Notes under the pieces: generated by a model
The model's database searches: none
Seen by the model: only the letters and a program-made list of their open reading frames with translations
Told to the model about the DNA's origin: nothing
Program-made: the position numbers and the translations under genes
In this document: positions 1-5,773 of the stretch, piece by piece
Numbering within the stretch: position 1 is the first letter of the stretch
Layout of the letters: every line of letters starts with the position of its first letter
Assembly: GCA_021107975.1 (NCBI GenBank)
Contig: JAIORT010000823.1
Location: 1 to 18,313 of the forward strand
From: Bacteroidales bacterium
Lineage (GTDB): Bacteria > Bacteroidota > Bacteroidia > Bacteroidales > JAADJA01
Length of the DNA: 18,313 bases
Direction of reading: 5' to 3'

Positions 1-1421
1 TTCCCGTTTTCTTTCTTTTTGAAGAAAACCAGTTCCAGTGGGGATATGGCAATAAGCAGCTTCGCGGAAGGTCAACCACGGTAAGTACTGACGGGATAAA
101 GGATACTGAGTTTACAATGTATAAAGATATGGTTGGCGATTTCCTGATGCTGTGCGGTTTTCCAACTCCCATCGGGAAAAACTGCTACGACGAAGAAGAG
201 ATCGTTGACGAAGCCCTGAAACTTGGATTTCCGGTTGTTGTAAAGCCTGTGGCAGGGCATAAAGGACAGGGTGTTGTAACAGGCATCGAAACAGAAGAAG
301 GTGTCAAAAAGGCATTTAATGCTATTCTGACATTATCGGAAGAAGAGGGAATTAACTTCGAAGGCGCTATCGTGCAACAACAGATTTACGGAACCGACCA
401 CAGATTGCTGGCAGTTGGAAGTAAATTTGCGGCAGCACTTGAAAGAGTTCCTGCTTTTGTTGACGGAAATGGAAAAGATACTATTGAAGATTTGATTGCC
501 GAAGAAAATGACAAGGAAATCCGGCTCGACAATGCCCGCTCACCTCTCGCTAAAATTCATATTGACGATGACCTTAAAGACTATCTCAGTTTGCAGGATT
601 TGTCATTGCAGTCGGTTCCTGCCGAAGGAGAAAAAATATACCTTAGAAGGGTCGCAAATATTTCTGCAGGCGGCGTTTCCATTAATGTAACAGACAAAAT
701 ACATCCGAAAAATATCAAAATGGTCGAAGATATTGCAGGATTCTTTAATGTGAAATGTCTCGGTATAGATGTCCTTGCTGCCGATATATCAAAACCCTGG
801 ACCGACGGCAATTTTGGCATCATCGAGATCAATGCAGGACCCGGTGTGTTTATGCACCTTGCTCCGGCTTATGGCGGTTCGATTGACGTCCCTGGTTTGT
901 TTATAAAATCACACTTTCACAAAAATGAATATTCAAGGGTGCCGATTATTGCAGGGAACAATATCTCTCAGAATTTTGCAAAAATGCTTAATGATAAACT
1001 GCATGAGATCAAACCGGATATTTACTTCTCAAGCTTAACAGACGAAGGAATTCATTTCAACGGAGAATATTTCTTTAAAAATGAAAACCACGATGAAAAT
1101 GTAAAGATCATCCTGAGGAATCCGAAAACAGAAATTGCTTTATTCACTCATAACTTTGACGACATTTTCGATTATGGAATCCTGCATGAAGGCGCCGATA
1201 TAATTATTCTCAACAATCCGCATTATGCTGAGGAAAAGACATTGAAAGAACAATTACTTCCGGGAGGAATACTGATTGAAGTTCGTGATGATGAAATAAT
1301 TGTTTCAGGCGAAGAGCCGGAACACCTTTCAATTCCTGTTGAAAATGCAGAGGATAAAGACGCTAAGTTACTTGAAGTAATTGAGCCTTACCTGGAAAAA
1401 TTGATTGTTAAGTACGATTAA
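1..1421 (+). CDS. Cyanophycin synthetase-like protein, ATP-grasp plus degenerate Mur-ligase domain (5' partial)
   Basis: The frame is open from base 3, so the first ATG at 117 is internal and the true start lies outside the window; 472 residues are visible. Cyanophycin synthetases polymerise aspartate and arginine with ATP in the cytoplasm. Seen: the family lead-in FQWGYGNKQLRGRSTTV (about residues 11-27), then an ATP-grasp fold with GFPVVVKPVAGHKGQGV, ERVPAFVDGNGKDTIEDLI, YLRRVANISAGGVSINVTD and the metal-site region IIEINAGPGVFMHLAP. The C-terminal part aligns by eye to the CphA Mur-ligase domain (VPIIAG, TDEGIHFNGEYF, ILRNPKTEIALF, ADIIILNN) but is only about 165 residues long, and GNNISQN stands where GTNGKTT is expected. 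It may be a CphA2-like or regulatory paralogue rather than a full CphA1. Family call is strong; exact reaction is unknown. Confidence 0.85.
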   Translation, partial: PVFFLFEENQFQWGYGNKQLRGRSTTVSTDGIKDTEFTMYKDMVGDFLMLCGFPTPIGKNCYDEEEIVDEALKLGFPVVVKPVAGHKGQGVVTGIETEEGVKKAFNAILTLSEEEGINFEGAIVQQQIYGTDHRLLAVGSKFAAALERVPAFVDGNGKDTIEDLIAEENDKEIRLDNARSPLAKIHIDDDLKDYLSLQDLSLQSVPAEGEKIYLRRVANISAGGVSINVTDKIHPKNIKMVEDIAGFFNVKCLGIDVLAADISKPWTDGNFGIIEINAGPGVFMHLAPAYGGSIDVPGLFIKSHFHKNEYSRVPIIAGNNISQNFAKMLNDKLHEIKPDIYFSSLTDEGIHFNGEYFFKNENHDENVKIILRNPKTEIALFTHNFDDIFDYGILHEGADIIILNNPHYAEEKTLKEQLLPGGILIEVRDDEIIVSGEEPEHLSIPVENAEDKDAKLLEVIEPYLEKLIVKYD

Positions 1422-1429
1422 GTGCATTC

Positions 1430-1585
1430 TTACTGACCAATAAGTTTTAGTCTGCTATTTTTTAAACGAGTATCAATATACTTTTTCAACTCTTTAAAAG
1501 TCATATTAGCCGTCTCGGAACTAATTTTGTCCCGAATTTCTCGCATCATTTTAACTGCGTCAAATGCTTTTTCTTTTTTATTCAT
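1430..1585 (-). CDS. Small antitoxin-like hypothetical protein, 51 aa
   Basis: Reading the minus strand from ATG 1585 gives 51 residues, beginning MNKKEKAFDAVKMMREIRDK and ending at TAA 1430. It is charged and probably helical (KMMREIRDKISSE, FKELKKYIDTRL). From memory this resembles short bacterial proteins with an FDAVKMMR-IRDKIS core that are often annotated as antitoxin partners of nuclease-type toxins; that family link is inference. Its start overlaps by 8 nt the end of a short frame (1578-1628), an arrangement typical of translational coupling. It converges tail to tail with the cyanophycin synthetase-like gene. No toxin partner is visible directly beside it, so it may be an orphan. Confidence 0.55.
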   Translation of the reverse strand: MNKKEKAFDAVKMMREIRDKISSETANMTFKELKKYIDTRLKNSRLKLIGQ

Positions 1586-1664
1586 CTTCATATTTTATAA
1601 GGTCGTTAGGACTTCTAATTTCTATCATTTGATAACCAAGTCTCAGGTTAACTGAATTATACCC
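1578..1664 (-). pseudogene. C-terminal remnant of an unidentified gene
   Basis: After an in-frame TAA near 1665-1667 the frame runs 28 codons to TAA at 1578. The only ATG is at 1628, giving a 16-residue piece that begins MIEIRSPNDLIKYEDE. The translated stretch continues upstream of that ATG as VNLRLGYQ without a start, which looks like the tail of a once longer protein. It overlaps the following 51-codon ORF by 8 nt. I do not recognise the family. It could be the residue of a lost toxin that went with the 51-residue protein, or a non-coding stretch that is open by chance. Confidence 0.25.
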
Positions 1665-1710
1665 TTAAAGCCCCCGCCATTACTTATAAGCCTTTATTAG
1701 CAACTGGCTT

Positions 1711-2028
1711 TCAATCAATTTCATTCATTTTGTTAGGATTTTGACGACAATCGAAAATATTTGCAATTTCAATTCGATTCTTACTCTCGTTAATCCAATA
1801 AATAATCTTATAATTTCTGAATACCAAATATCTAAAGTTTTGTGGTCGGTCAGTTAGAAGTTCTTCTTTTTGTCCTATGTAAGGACTTTTATTAAGTCCG
1901 ATAGTTCTATCAACAATTCCGGTTACTAATTTTTGAGCTACTATAATACTGGCTTTTGTTTCATAGTAATCAAAAATATCGTCCAGTTTGTTCTCTGCAA
2001 GTCGAGTCCAATAAACTGTTAAATCCAT
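1711..2028 (-). CDS. RelE/ParE-family toxin of a type II toxin-antitoxin module
   Basis: 105 residues, the usual size for this superfamily, whose members either cleave ribosome-bound mRNA (RelE type) or poison gyrase (ParE type). Seen: the N-terminal pattern VYWTRLAENKLDDIFDYYETK, then the core strand set FRYLVFRNYKIIYWINESKN followed by IEIANIFDCRQNP, matching the family ending of a basic strand, a turn, and R-x-x-P. The sequence alone cannot decide between RelE and ParE activity; the helix-rich N-terminus fits the ParE side. The start overlaps the end of the antitoxin gene by 10 nt, so translation is probably coupled. Antitoxin-first order and overlap are typical for type II modules. Confidence 0.88.
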   Translation of the reverse strand: MDLTVYWTRLAENKLDDIFDYYETKASIIVAQKLVTGIVDRTIGLNKSPYIGQKEELLTDRPQNFRYLVFRNYKIIYWINESKNRIEIANIFDCRQNPNKMNEID

Positions 2029-2261
2029 TTCTCAATTTTGGATTTTAAATCAGTAGCTTTAATAACTCTATCATTTTCGGAATCATCAAGTGCTTGATCA
2101 ATTTCGTTGTTAAATTGTTTCAAGTCCATTGGTCTAAGATTACTCTCAAACAGTTCTGATTTTCGTTTTTTTAACATCTTTTCCAATCCGCTGATTATCT
2201 CTTCATTTTGTATTCGAAGAAATTCCTGAACAAATGATATTTTTCGTGTCTGTAAATCCAT
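2019..2261 (-). CDS. Antitoxin partner of the RelE/ParE toxin
   Basis: 80 residues, encoded directly upstream of and overlapping the toxin. It is highly charged and predicted mostly helical: ISFVQEFLRIQNEEIISGLEK, then a KKRKSE patch and a C-terminal acidic stretch NNEIDQALDDSENDRVIKAT. In such modules the antitoxin binds and masks the toxin and usually represses its own promoter. No clear ribbon-helix-helix or helix-turn-helix is seen, so DNA binding is not shown. I recognise it only as the type of short unnamed antitoxin that accompanies ParE-like toxins in Bacteroidota; the assignment rests mainly on position. A -7 box lies 17 nt upstream of the start. Confidence 0.75.
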   Translation of the reverse strand: MDLQTRKISFVQEFLRIQNEEIISGLEKMLKKRKSELFESNLRPMDLKQFNNEIDQALDDSENDRVIKATDLKSKIEKWI

Positions 2262-2278
2262 TATTTATCTATTTTATT

Positions 2279-2286
2279 CAAAAGTA
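2279..2286 (-). promoter_or_regulatory. Putative Bacteroidota -7 promoter box of the toxin-antitoxin operon
   Basis: The minus strand reads TACTTTTG, a full match to TAnnTTTG, the -7 element recognised by the Bacteroidota primary sigma factor. Seventeen nucleotides separate it from the antitoxin ATG. I do not see a convincing TTTG -33 element at the usual distance. Confidence 0.5.
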
Positions 2287-2320
2287 CAATTTTTATTTCA
2301 ATTTGTGATTTTTTTAAGTG

Positions 2321-2345
2321 TACGTTACAGCTTGTTGCTAACGTA
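2321..2345. repeat. Inverted repeat TACGTTA-N11-TAACGTA
   Basis: Perfect 7-bp arms at 2321-2327 and 2339-2345 surround an 11-base centre. It lies about 35 bp upstream of the antitoxin -7 box, which leaves room for an operator role. Alternatively it marks the edge of an inserted cassette: the octamer TTAGCAAC recurs at 1697-1704, just past the toxin stop codon. Neither role is shown. Confidence 0.45.
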
Positions 2346-2419
2346 ATAGTATTTCAAGCGAAATTCAAAAATAAGTAAAAAAGTTCGAATATTAGTGGAA
2401 AACTAAAATTAAAAGAAAA

Positions 2420-2525
2420 TGCCACTAAAACACCATCCCGAAAGATTTCGGGACTAAAATTCACAAAGGGTTTATTTCCAACTCCTTATCTTTTGTGTAT
2501 TTTTGTGCTTTCGTGTCTTTGTGGC
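2420..2525. repeat. Long imperfect palindromic repeat, copy 1
   Basis: The outer arms TGCCACTAAAACAC and GTCTTTGTGGCA (bottom strand TGCCACAAAGAC) frame a region built of CACAAAG-like units spaced a few bases apart, in opposite orientation in each arm. The left arm holds a nested palindrome, TCCCGAAAGATTTCGGGA at 2436-2453. A related copy lies at 3264-3370 on the other side of the VTT gene. This is REP-like or MITE-like intergenic DNA with no coding capacity. Confidence 0.65.
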
Positions 2526-2535
2526 AATAAAATAC

Positions 2536-2550
2536 TTTTCGGAGTGGACT
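2536..2550. repeat. 15-bp inverted repeat flanking the VTT gene, left arm
   Basis: TTTTCGGAGTGGACT is the exact reverse complement of 3235-3249. The two arms enclose only the VTT gene and its promoter. A degenerate direct copy of the left arm with its flanks (2533-2551) occurs at 3378-3396, suggesting this is the terminal segment of the palindromic repeat family. Confidence 0.7.
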
Positions 2551-2596
2551 CATCAATGAAACTATATAACAATGAAACCATATAAACCATTTTCCT

Positions 2597-2604
2597 TACT
2601 TTTG
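2597..2604 (+). promoter_or_regulatory. Putative Bacteroidota -7 promoter box of the VTT gene
   Basis: TACTTTTG matches TAnnTTTG in full and ends 17 nt before the ATG at 2622. No clear -33 TTTG is visible upstream. The leader would be only about 10 nt long and has no Shine-Dalgarno sequence. Confidence 0.5.
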
Positions 2605-2621
2605 CTTCAATTTCAATTATA

Positions 2622-3203
2622 ATGCAACAAATTAACAGGAGAGAAAAAATATCTTTTTTTTTGAAGAATATGCTGAAAGGATTGCTATGGTTTGCTCTCC
2701 TTATTGCTGCCTACTTAATAATTAAGAACCGGGTTGCAATAGATTATTCTAAGTGGCTGGAACCGATCTTCAGCAATACTTTCCTGATTTTTTCTGTCTA
2801 TTCACTTTCCGAATTGATTTTCGGGATCATACCACCCGAATTATTTATGATATGGGCATTACGGACAGGAAGCGTCCTGGATTATTCATTTTATATTTTA
2901 CTTTTTGCTATTATTTCCTACATTGCTGGTCTTATCGGATTTTTGTTCGGCGCATACCTGAACACAACAGTTACATACAGATTCATCAGAAGGCGGTTTC
3001 TTGGGAAATATCACCCTTTATTACAAAAATACGGCGCATTCCTGATACTTGTGGCTGCTCTTACTCCCCTGCCCTATTCAGGCATCAGCATGTTGGTTGG
3101 CTCATTCCATTATCCTTTGAAGAAATATTTGTTTTGGGCTTTATCACGTTTTATCAGGTTTGGGGTTTATGCGTTTATTATCTGGAAAGCGAATATGTTT
3201 TAG
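2622..3203 (+). CDS. VTT/DedA-type integral membrane protein
   Basis: 193 residues with a basic N-terminus and several hydrophobic segments (about 18-34, 52-77, 85-113, 135-160, 168-190). Family landmarks are visible: SELIFGIIPPELFMIWALR near residue 63, a small-residue helix AGLIGFLFGAY near 101, and ALTPLPYSGISMLVGSFHYP near 145 followed by a basic RFIRFG turn. VTT-domain (SNARE-associated Golgi) proteins sit in the inner membrane; several move or scramble phospholipids or undecaprenyl phosphate, but no substrate can be named here. The gene is alone on this strand, has its own -7 box, and is bracketed by repeats. No terminator other than the downstream palindromes is obvious. Confidence 0.8.
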   Translation: MQQINRREKISFFLKNMLKGLLWFALLIAAYLIIKNRVAIDYSKWLEPIFSNTFLIFSVYSLSELIFGIIPPELFMIWALRTGSVLDYSFYILLFAIISYIAGLIGFLFGAYLNTTVTYRFIRRRFLGKYHPLLQKYGAFLILVAALTPLPYSGISMLVGSFHYPLKKYLFWALSRFIRFGVYAFIIWKANMF

Positions 3204-3234
3204 AAAAACCAAATAAATTCCAAATACAAAATTA

Positions 3235-3396
3235 AGTCCACTCCGAAAATAAGAAATTAAAAATGCCACTAAAACACAAAGTCACAAAATTTCACAAAAA
3301 AATATATACCAGCCAAATACCTTTAGTGGGATTTTGTGTTTTAGCCCCGAAAGCTTTCGGGGTAGTGGCGAAAAAACTACTTTTTGGAGTAAGCTC
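3235..3396. repeat. Long palindromic repeat, copy 2, with terminal inverted ends
   Basis: The outer ends AGTCCACTCCGAAAA (3235-3249) and TACTTTTTGGAGTAAGCTC (3378-3396) are imperfect inverted copies. Inside, TGCCACTAAAACACAAAG (3264-3281) opposes TTTAGTGGG...TGTTTTAG and AGTGGCG up to 3370. The right arm carries a nested perfect palindrome CCCCGAAAGCTTTCGGGG at 3345-3362. In copy 1 the nested palindrome is in the left arm. In RNA this would fold into a long hairpin just past the VTT stop codon and may serve as a terminator or 3' stabiliser (inference). Confidence 0.65.
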
Positions 3397-3410
3397 AAAA
3401 TTTAAAAAAT

Positions 3411-3680
3411 TTAGTTAATTCCTGAGTTAATTTTGTTTTCATAGTCTTCCCTCGATATTTTATATCCGTTTTTACAAATGGGGCAATAAGTAAAATATTC
3501 CGTTTTGTAAGGAAATACCGGAATGAAGAATAAAGTGAACCACGAAGTGGTCTTACTTAAAATCCACCTGCCATCATTATTACAATGATAACAATGGGAG
3601 ATAGAACGCAATTGATTTTCCTTGTTTGTCCTGTGTCCGAAACCGAATACGACTAATATAAAACTATAATGTAGGTTCAC
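3411..3680 (-). CDS. Small zinc-ribbon protein (start uncertain)
   Basis: 89 residues with two CxxC pairs (C30/C33 and C66/C69) around the segment SWFTLFFIPVFPYKTEY, an arrangement known from a family of small bacterial zinc-ribbon proteins that usually begin close to an FGFG-R motif (here FGFGHRT at 12-18). A zinc site of four cysteines is expected; cellular role is unknown. The frame opens right after an in-frame TAA (3681-3683), and the only accepted start codon is the GTG at 3680, which overlaps the kinase gene by 17 nt. Homologues, as I remember them, would start near residue 8, which is ATA here. It is probably co-transcribed with the kinase gene. Confidence 0.7.
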   Translation of the reverse strand: MNLHYSFILVVFGFGHRTNKENQLRSISHCYHCNNDGRWILSKTTSWFTLFFIPVFPYKTEYFTYCPICKNGYKISREDYENKINSGIN

Positions 3681-4179
3681 TTAGCGATTTTAAATAATTC
3701 AGTACCTCTTTTATATTAATATTTTCTTCGTTTAGAATTAGAAACGAATGAACGTCCATTGTAATATTGCTATATTTCATAAAACTTCTCCAGATATGTT
3801 CGATATACCATTCAGTCTCCATTCCCCAGCGGTCATCCATAGTTTTCCTTTTGAAAAATGTTTCTTTTGAAATTTCAATGAAAATTTTTTTATCGTAAAG
3901 TCTGTTAATGTTGTCGTTATAAAATGCAAGCAAGCCTTCGGCAATAACAATGTCGTAAGTCATCCTGTATTTGATAATAGCTGATTTGAATTTCCGAAAG
4001 TCTATTGATTCCGGGCATTCCCAGTTGATATGACCTTTTATTACGGGAATTTGGTTGACAGGAAAAACATAATCATCCTGTGAAATAATTTTTACGGTTT
4101 TATCCTTAAAGTGATATTTTATTTTTTCTGCCAGTTTTGATTTTCCTGAAGTACTGGCTCCTCCTATACCGATGACCAT
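3664..4179 (-). CDS. Uridine/nicotinamide-riboside-kinase-like P-loop kinase
   Basis: 171 residues. The Walker A loop GGASTSGKS lies at residues 6-14. It is followed by ISQDDYVFP (a nucleoside-kinase acid motif, near 33-41), NWECPESIDF (the NW-x-x-PESID block of NRK/uridine kinases), the hydrophobic strand IVIAEGLLAF, and a basic lid-like FFKRKTMDDRW. EHIWRSFMKY resembles the GHVWPMYLKY segment of human NRK1. Such enzymes phosphorylate the 5'-hydroxyl of a ribosyl substrate with ATP; whether this one uses nicotinamide riboside, uridine or another small molecule cannot be read. It stands alone upstream of the zinc-ribbon gene, with a -7 box 17 nt before its start and a modest AGGA near it. Confidence 0.78.
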   Translation of the reverse strand: MVIGIGGASTSGKSKLAEKIKYHFKDKTVKIISQDDYVFPVNQIPVIKGHINWECPESIDFRKFKSAIIKYRMTYDIVIAEGLLAFYNDNINRLYDKKIFIEISKETFFKRKTMDDRWGMETEWYIEHIWRSFMKYSNITMDVHSFLILNEENINIKEVLNYLKSLSEPTL

Positions 4180-4196
4180 TGTTCCTGATTAAATAG

Positions 4197-4204
4197 CAAA
4201 GGTA
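4197..4204 (-). promoter_or_regulatory. Putative Bacteroidota -7 promoter box of the kinase/zinc-ribbon unit
   Basis: The minus strand reads TACCTTTG, a full TAnnTTTG match, and 17 nt separate it from the kinase ATG at 4179. No good -33 element is seen at the standard distance. Confidence 0.5.
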
Positions 4205-4282
4205 TGAAAAGAAAAAATTAGGCATTTTTTATATGTGGGAAAAAATAGTTTACCCTGTGTAGTATCGCTAGCTAATAAACAG

Positions 4283-4313
4283 GTTGAACCCTGTCCGTAC
4301 GGACGGGGTGAAC
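4283..4313. repeat. 31-bp near-perfect palindrome centred on GTCCGTACGGAC
   Basis: The arms GTTGAACCCTGTCCG and CGGACGGGGTGAAC pair with few mismatches around the core GTCCGTACGGAC. It lies in the gap between eno and the kinase promoter. It could act as a terminator stem (without a U-tract), a protein-binding site, or be a dispersed genomic palindrome. Confidence 0.55.
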
Positions 4314-4329
4314 AATATTACAATATTTC

Positions 4330-4428
4330 ATAAAAACCTTATTTTATTTCGTTTAATAAGGTAATAAGGTTTGTAACCCGGTTTAATATTGCTTACTAAG
4401 GTTTATTGAAAAAAAATAAGGTTTTTAT
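4330..4428. repeat. 16-bp perfect inverted repeat with internal TAAGG repeats downstream of eno
   Basis: ATAAAAACCTTATTTT (4330-4345) and AAAATAAGGTTTTTAT (4413-4428) are exact reverse complements 67 nt apart. Between and within them TAAGG recurs at 4357, 4365, 4397 and 4417, with AATAAGGT twice in tandem at 4355-4370. The right arm begins 8 nt after the eno stop codon, and its minus-strand transcript AAAACCUUAUUUU ends in a U-run. The whole could form the eno terminator, although the loop is long for a classical one. Confidence 0.55.
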
Positions 4429-4435
4429 ATTATTA

Positions 4436-5731
4436 TCAGACTTTTGATACATATTTAAAATCCTTTCCGGGATACTTAGCCTGGTTGCCGAGTTGTTCTT
4501 CAATTCTAAGTAACCGATTATACTTGGCGATCCTATCGGAGCGGCTGGCTGAACCGGTTTTAATCAAACCTGTATTTAAAGCAACTGAAAGATCGGCAAT
4601 TGTTGTATCCTCGGTTTCGCCGGAGCGATGGCTGATAACGGCAGTGTATCCGTTTCTGTAAGCCATGTTTACGGCATTTATAGTTTCTGTTAATGTTCCA
4701 ATCTGGTTTAATTTAATAAGGATTGAATTTGCCACGCCCATATCAATACCTTTTTGCAGTCTCTCGGTATTAGTAACAAAATTATCATCTCCCACAAGTT
4801 GTATTTTATCGCCAAGCACATCTGTCATCAGTTTCCATCCGTCCCAGTCGTCTTCTGCCATACCGTCTTCTATTGAGATTATTGGATATTTTTTCACCCA
4901 GCCTTTCCAGAAATCAACCATTTGCCCAGGAGTAAGTTTTTCTCCGGTTGACCACTTCAAATGATATACATTTTCTTTTTCAATATAATATTCAGATGCT
5001 GCCGGATCAAGAGCTATAAAAATATCTTTACCTGCTTTGTAGCCGGCTTTTTCGATTGCTTTTAAAACGACCCTGATGGCATCTTCGTTTGACTTCAGGT
5101 TTGGGGCAAACCCGCCTTCATCGCCAACATTAGTTGAATGACCTTCCTTTTTCAATACTGCTTTCAGGTTATGAAAAACTTCCGCTCCCATTCGCAAAGC
5201 TTCGCTGAATGTATTTGCCCCGATGGGCATGATCATAAATTCCTGGAAGTCGATGCTGTTATCGGCATGTGAGCCGCCGTTTAATATATTCATCATGGGA
5301 ATCGGGAGTGTGTTGGCATTAACACCTCCGATATACCTGAACAGTGCCTGGTCGGTTTCTATAGCTGCTGCTTTTGCCACTGCCAGCGACACACCCAGAA
5401 TCGCATTAGCTCCCAAATTAGCTTTGTTTGGTGTCCCATCAATCTCTATCATCCTGGCGTCTATCTCATTCTGATCGGTTGTATAATATCCACGTAATTC
5501 TTCGTTAAGAATATTATTTACGTTATGAACGGCTTTTAGAACTCCTTTTCCTAAAAATACTTTTTTATCACCGTCTCTAAGCTCAACAGCTTCGTGAACT
5601 CCTGTTGATGCTCCGGAAGGTACAGATGCTCTGCCTATGGTGCCAGCGTCAGTCATCACATCCACTTCAACGGTCGGATTCCCTCTTGAATCAAGTATTT
5701 GACGTGCCCGTATGTTAAATATTGTACTCAT
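4436..5731 (-). CDS. eno: Enolase
   Basis: 431 residues, standard length and complete. Enolase interconverts 2-phosphoglycerate and phosphoenolpyruvate in glycolysis, using two magnesium ions, in the cytoplasm; in some bacteria it also joins the RNA degradosome. Seen: the N-terminal ILDSRGNPTVEVDV, the mobile loop SVPSGASTG, the catalytic loop around NVGDEGGFAPN, the metal ligands in FIALDPAASEYY, SIEDGMAEDDWDGW and LVGDDNFVTN, the catalytic lysine in the signature ILIKLNQIGTLTET, and SHRSGETEDTTIADL. It follows rplQ after a 97-bp gap with a strong terminator, so it probably has its own promoter; a weak TATTTTAG lies at 5764-5771. eno behind rplQ is common in Bacteroidota. Confidence 0.98.
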   Translation of the reverse strand: MSTIFNIRARQILDSRGNPTVEVDVMTDAGTIGRASVPSGASTGVHEAVELRDGDKKVFLGKGVLKAVHNVNNILNEELRGYYTTDQNEIDARMIEIDGTPNKANLGANAILGVSLAVAKAAAIETDQALFRYIGGVNANTLPIPMMNILNGGSHADNSIDFQEFMIMPIGANTFSEALRMGAEVFHNLKAVLKKEGHSTNVGDEGGFAPNLKSNEDAIRVVLKAIEKAGYKAGKDIFIALDPAASEYYIEKENVYHLKWSTGEKLTPGQMVDFWKGWVKKYPIISIEDGMAEDDWDGWKLMTDVLGDKIQLVGDDNFVTNTERLQKGIDMGVANSILIKLNQIGTLTETINAVNMAYRNGYTAVISHRSGETEDTTIADLSVALNTGLIKTGSASRSDRIAKYNRLLRIEEQLGNQAKYPGKDFKYVSKV

Positions 5732-5773
5732 AATTATATTTTTTTTGATGATTAAATTTGGCTCTAAAATACA

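Larger units (their letters stand above)
2262..2621. other. 360-bp intergenic region with two promoters and repeats
   Basis: No gene is seen in this divergent gap. It holds, left to right, the antitoxin promoter box, the TACGTTA/TAACGTA inverted repeat at 2321-2345, A/T-rich sequence, a palindromic repeat at 2420-2525 and its 15-bp flank at 2536-2550, and the promoter box of the VTT gene at 2597-2604. Confidence 0.7.

Noticed and set aside
117..119. ATG as the start of the cyanophycin synthetase-like gene
   Set aside because: The frame is open upstream to base 3 and encodes family-typical sequence (FQWGYGNKQLRGRSTTV), so the gene begins outside the window.
2753..3235. A 160-codon + strand reading frame overlapping the VTT gene
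   Set aside because: It is an out-of-frame shadow of the VTT gene, rich in His, Arg and Cys and lacking the membrane pattern and motifs of the real frame.
2420..3396. A transposon carrying the VTT gene as cargo
   Set aside because: There is no transposase or recombinase and no visible target-site duplication; two separate short repeat copies explain the inverted ends more simply.
5764..5771. TATTTTAG as the eno -7 promoter box
   Set aside because: It differs from TAnnTTTG at the last positions and has no -33 partner, so it is mentioned but not listed as a feature.
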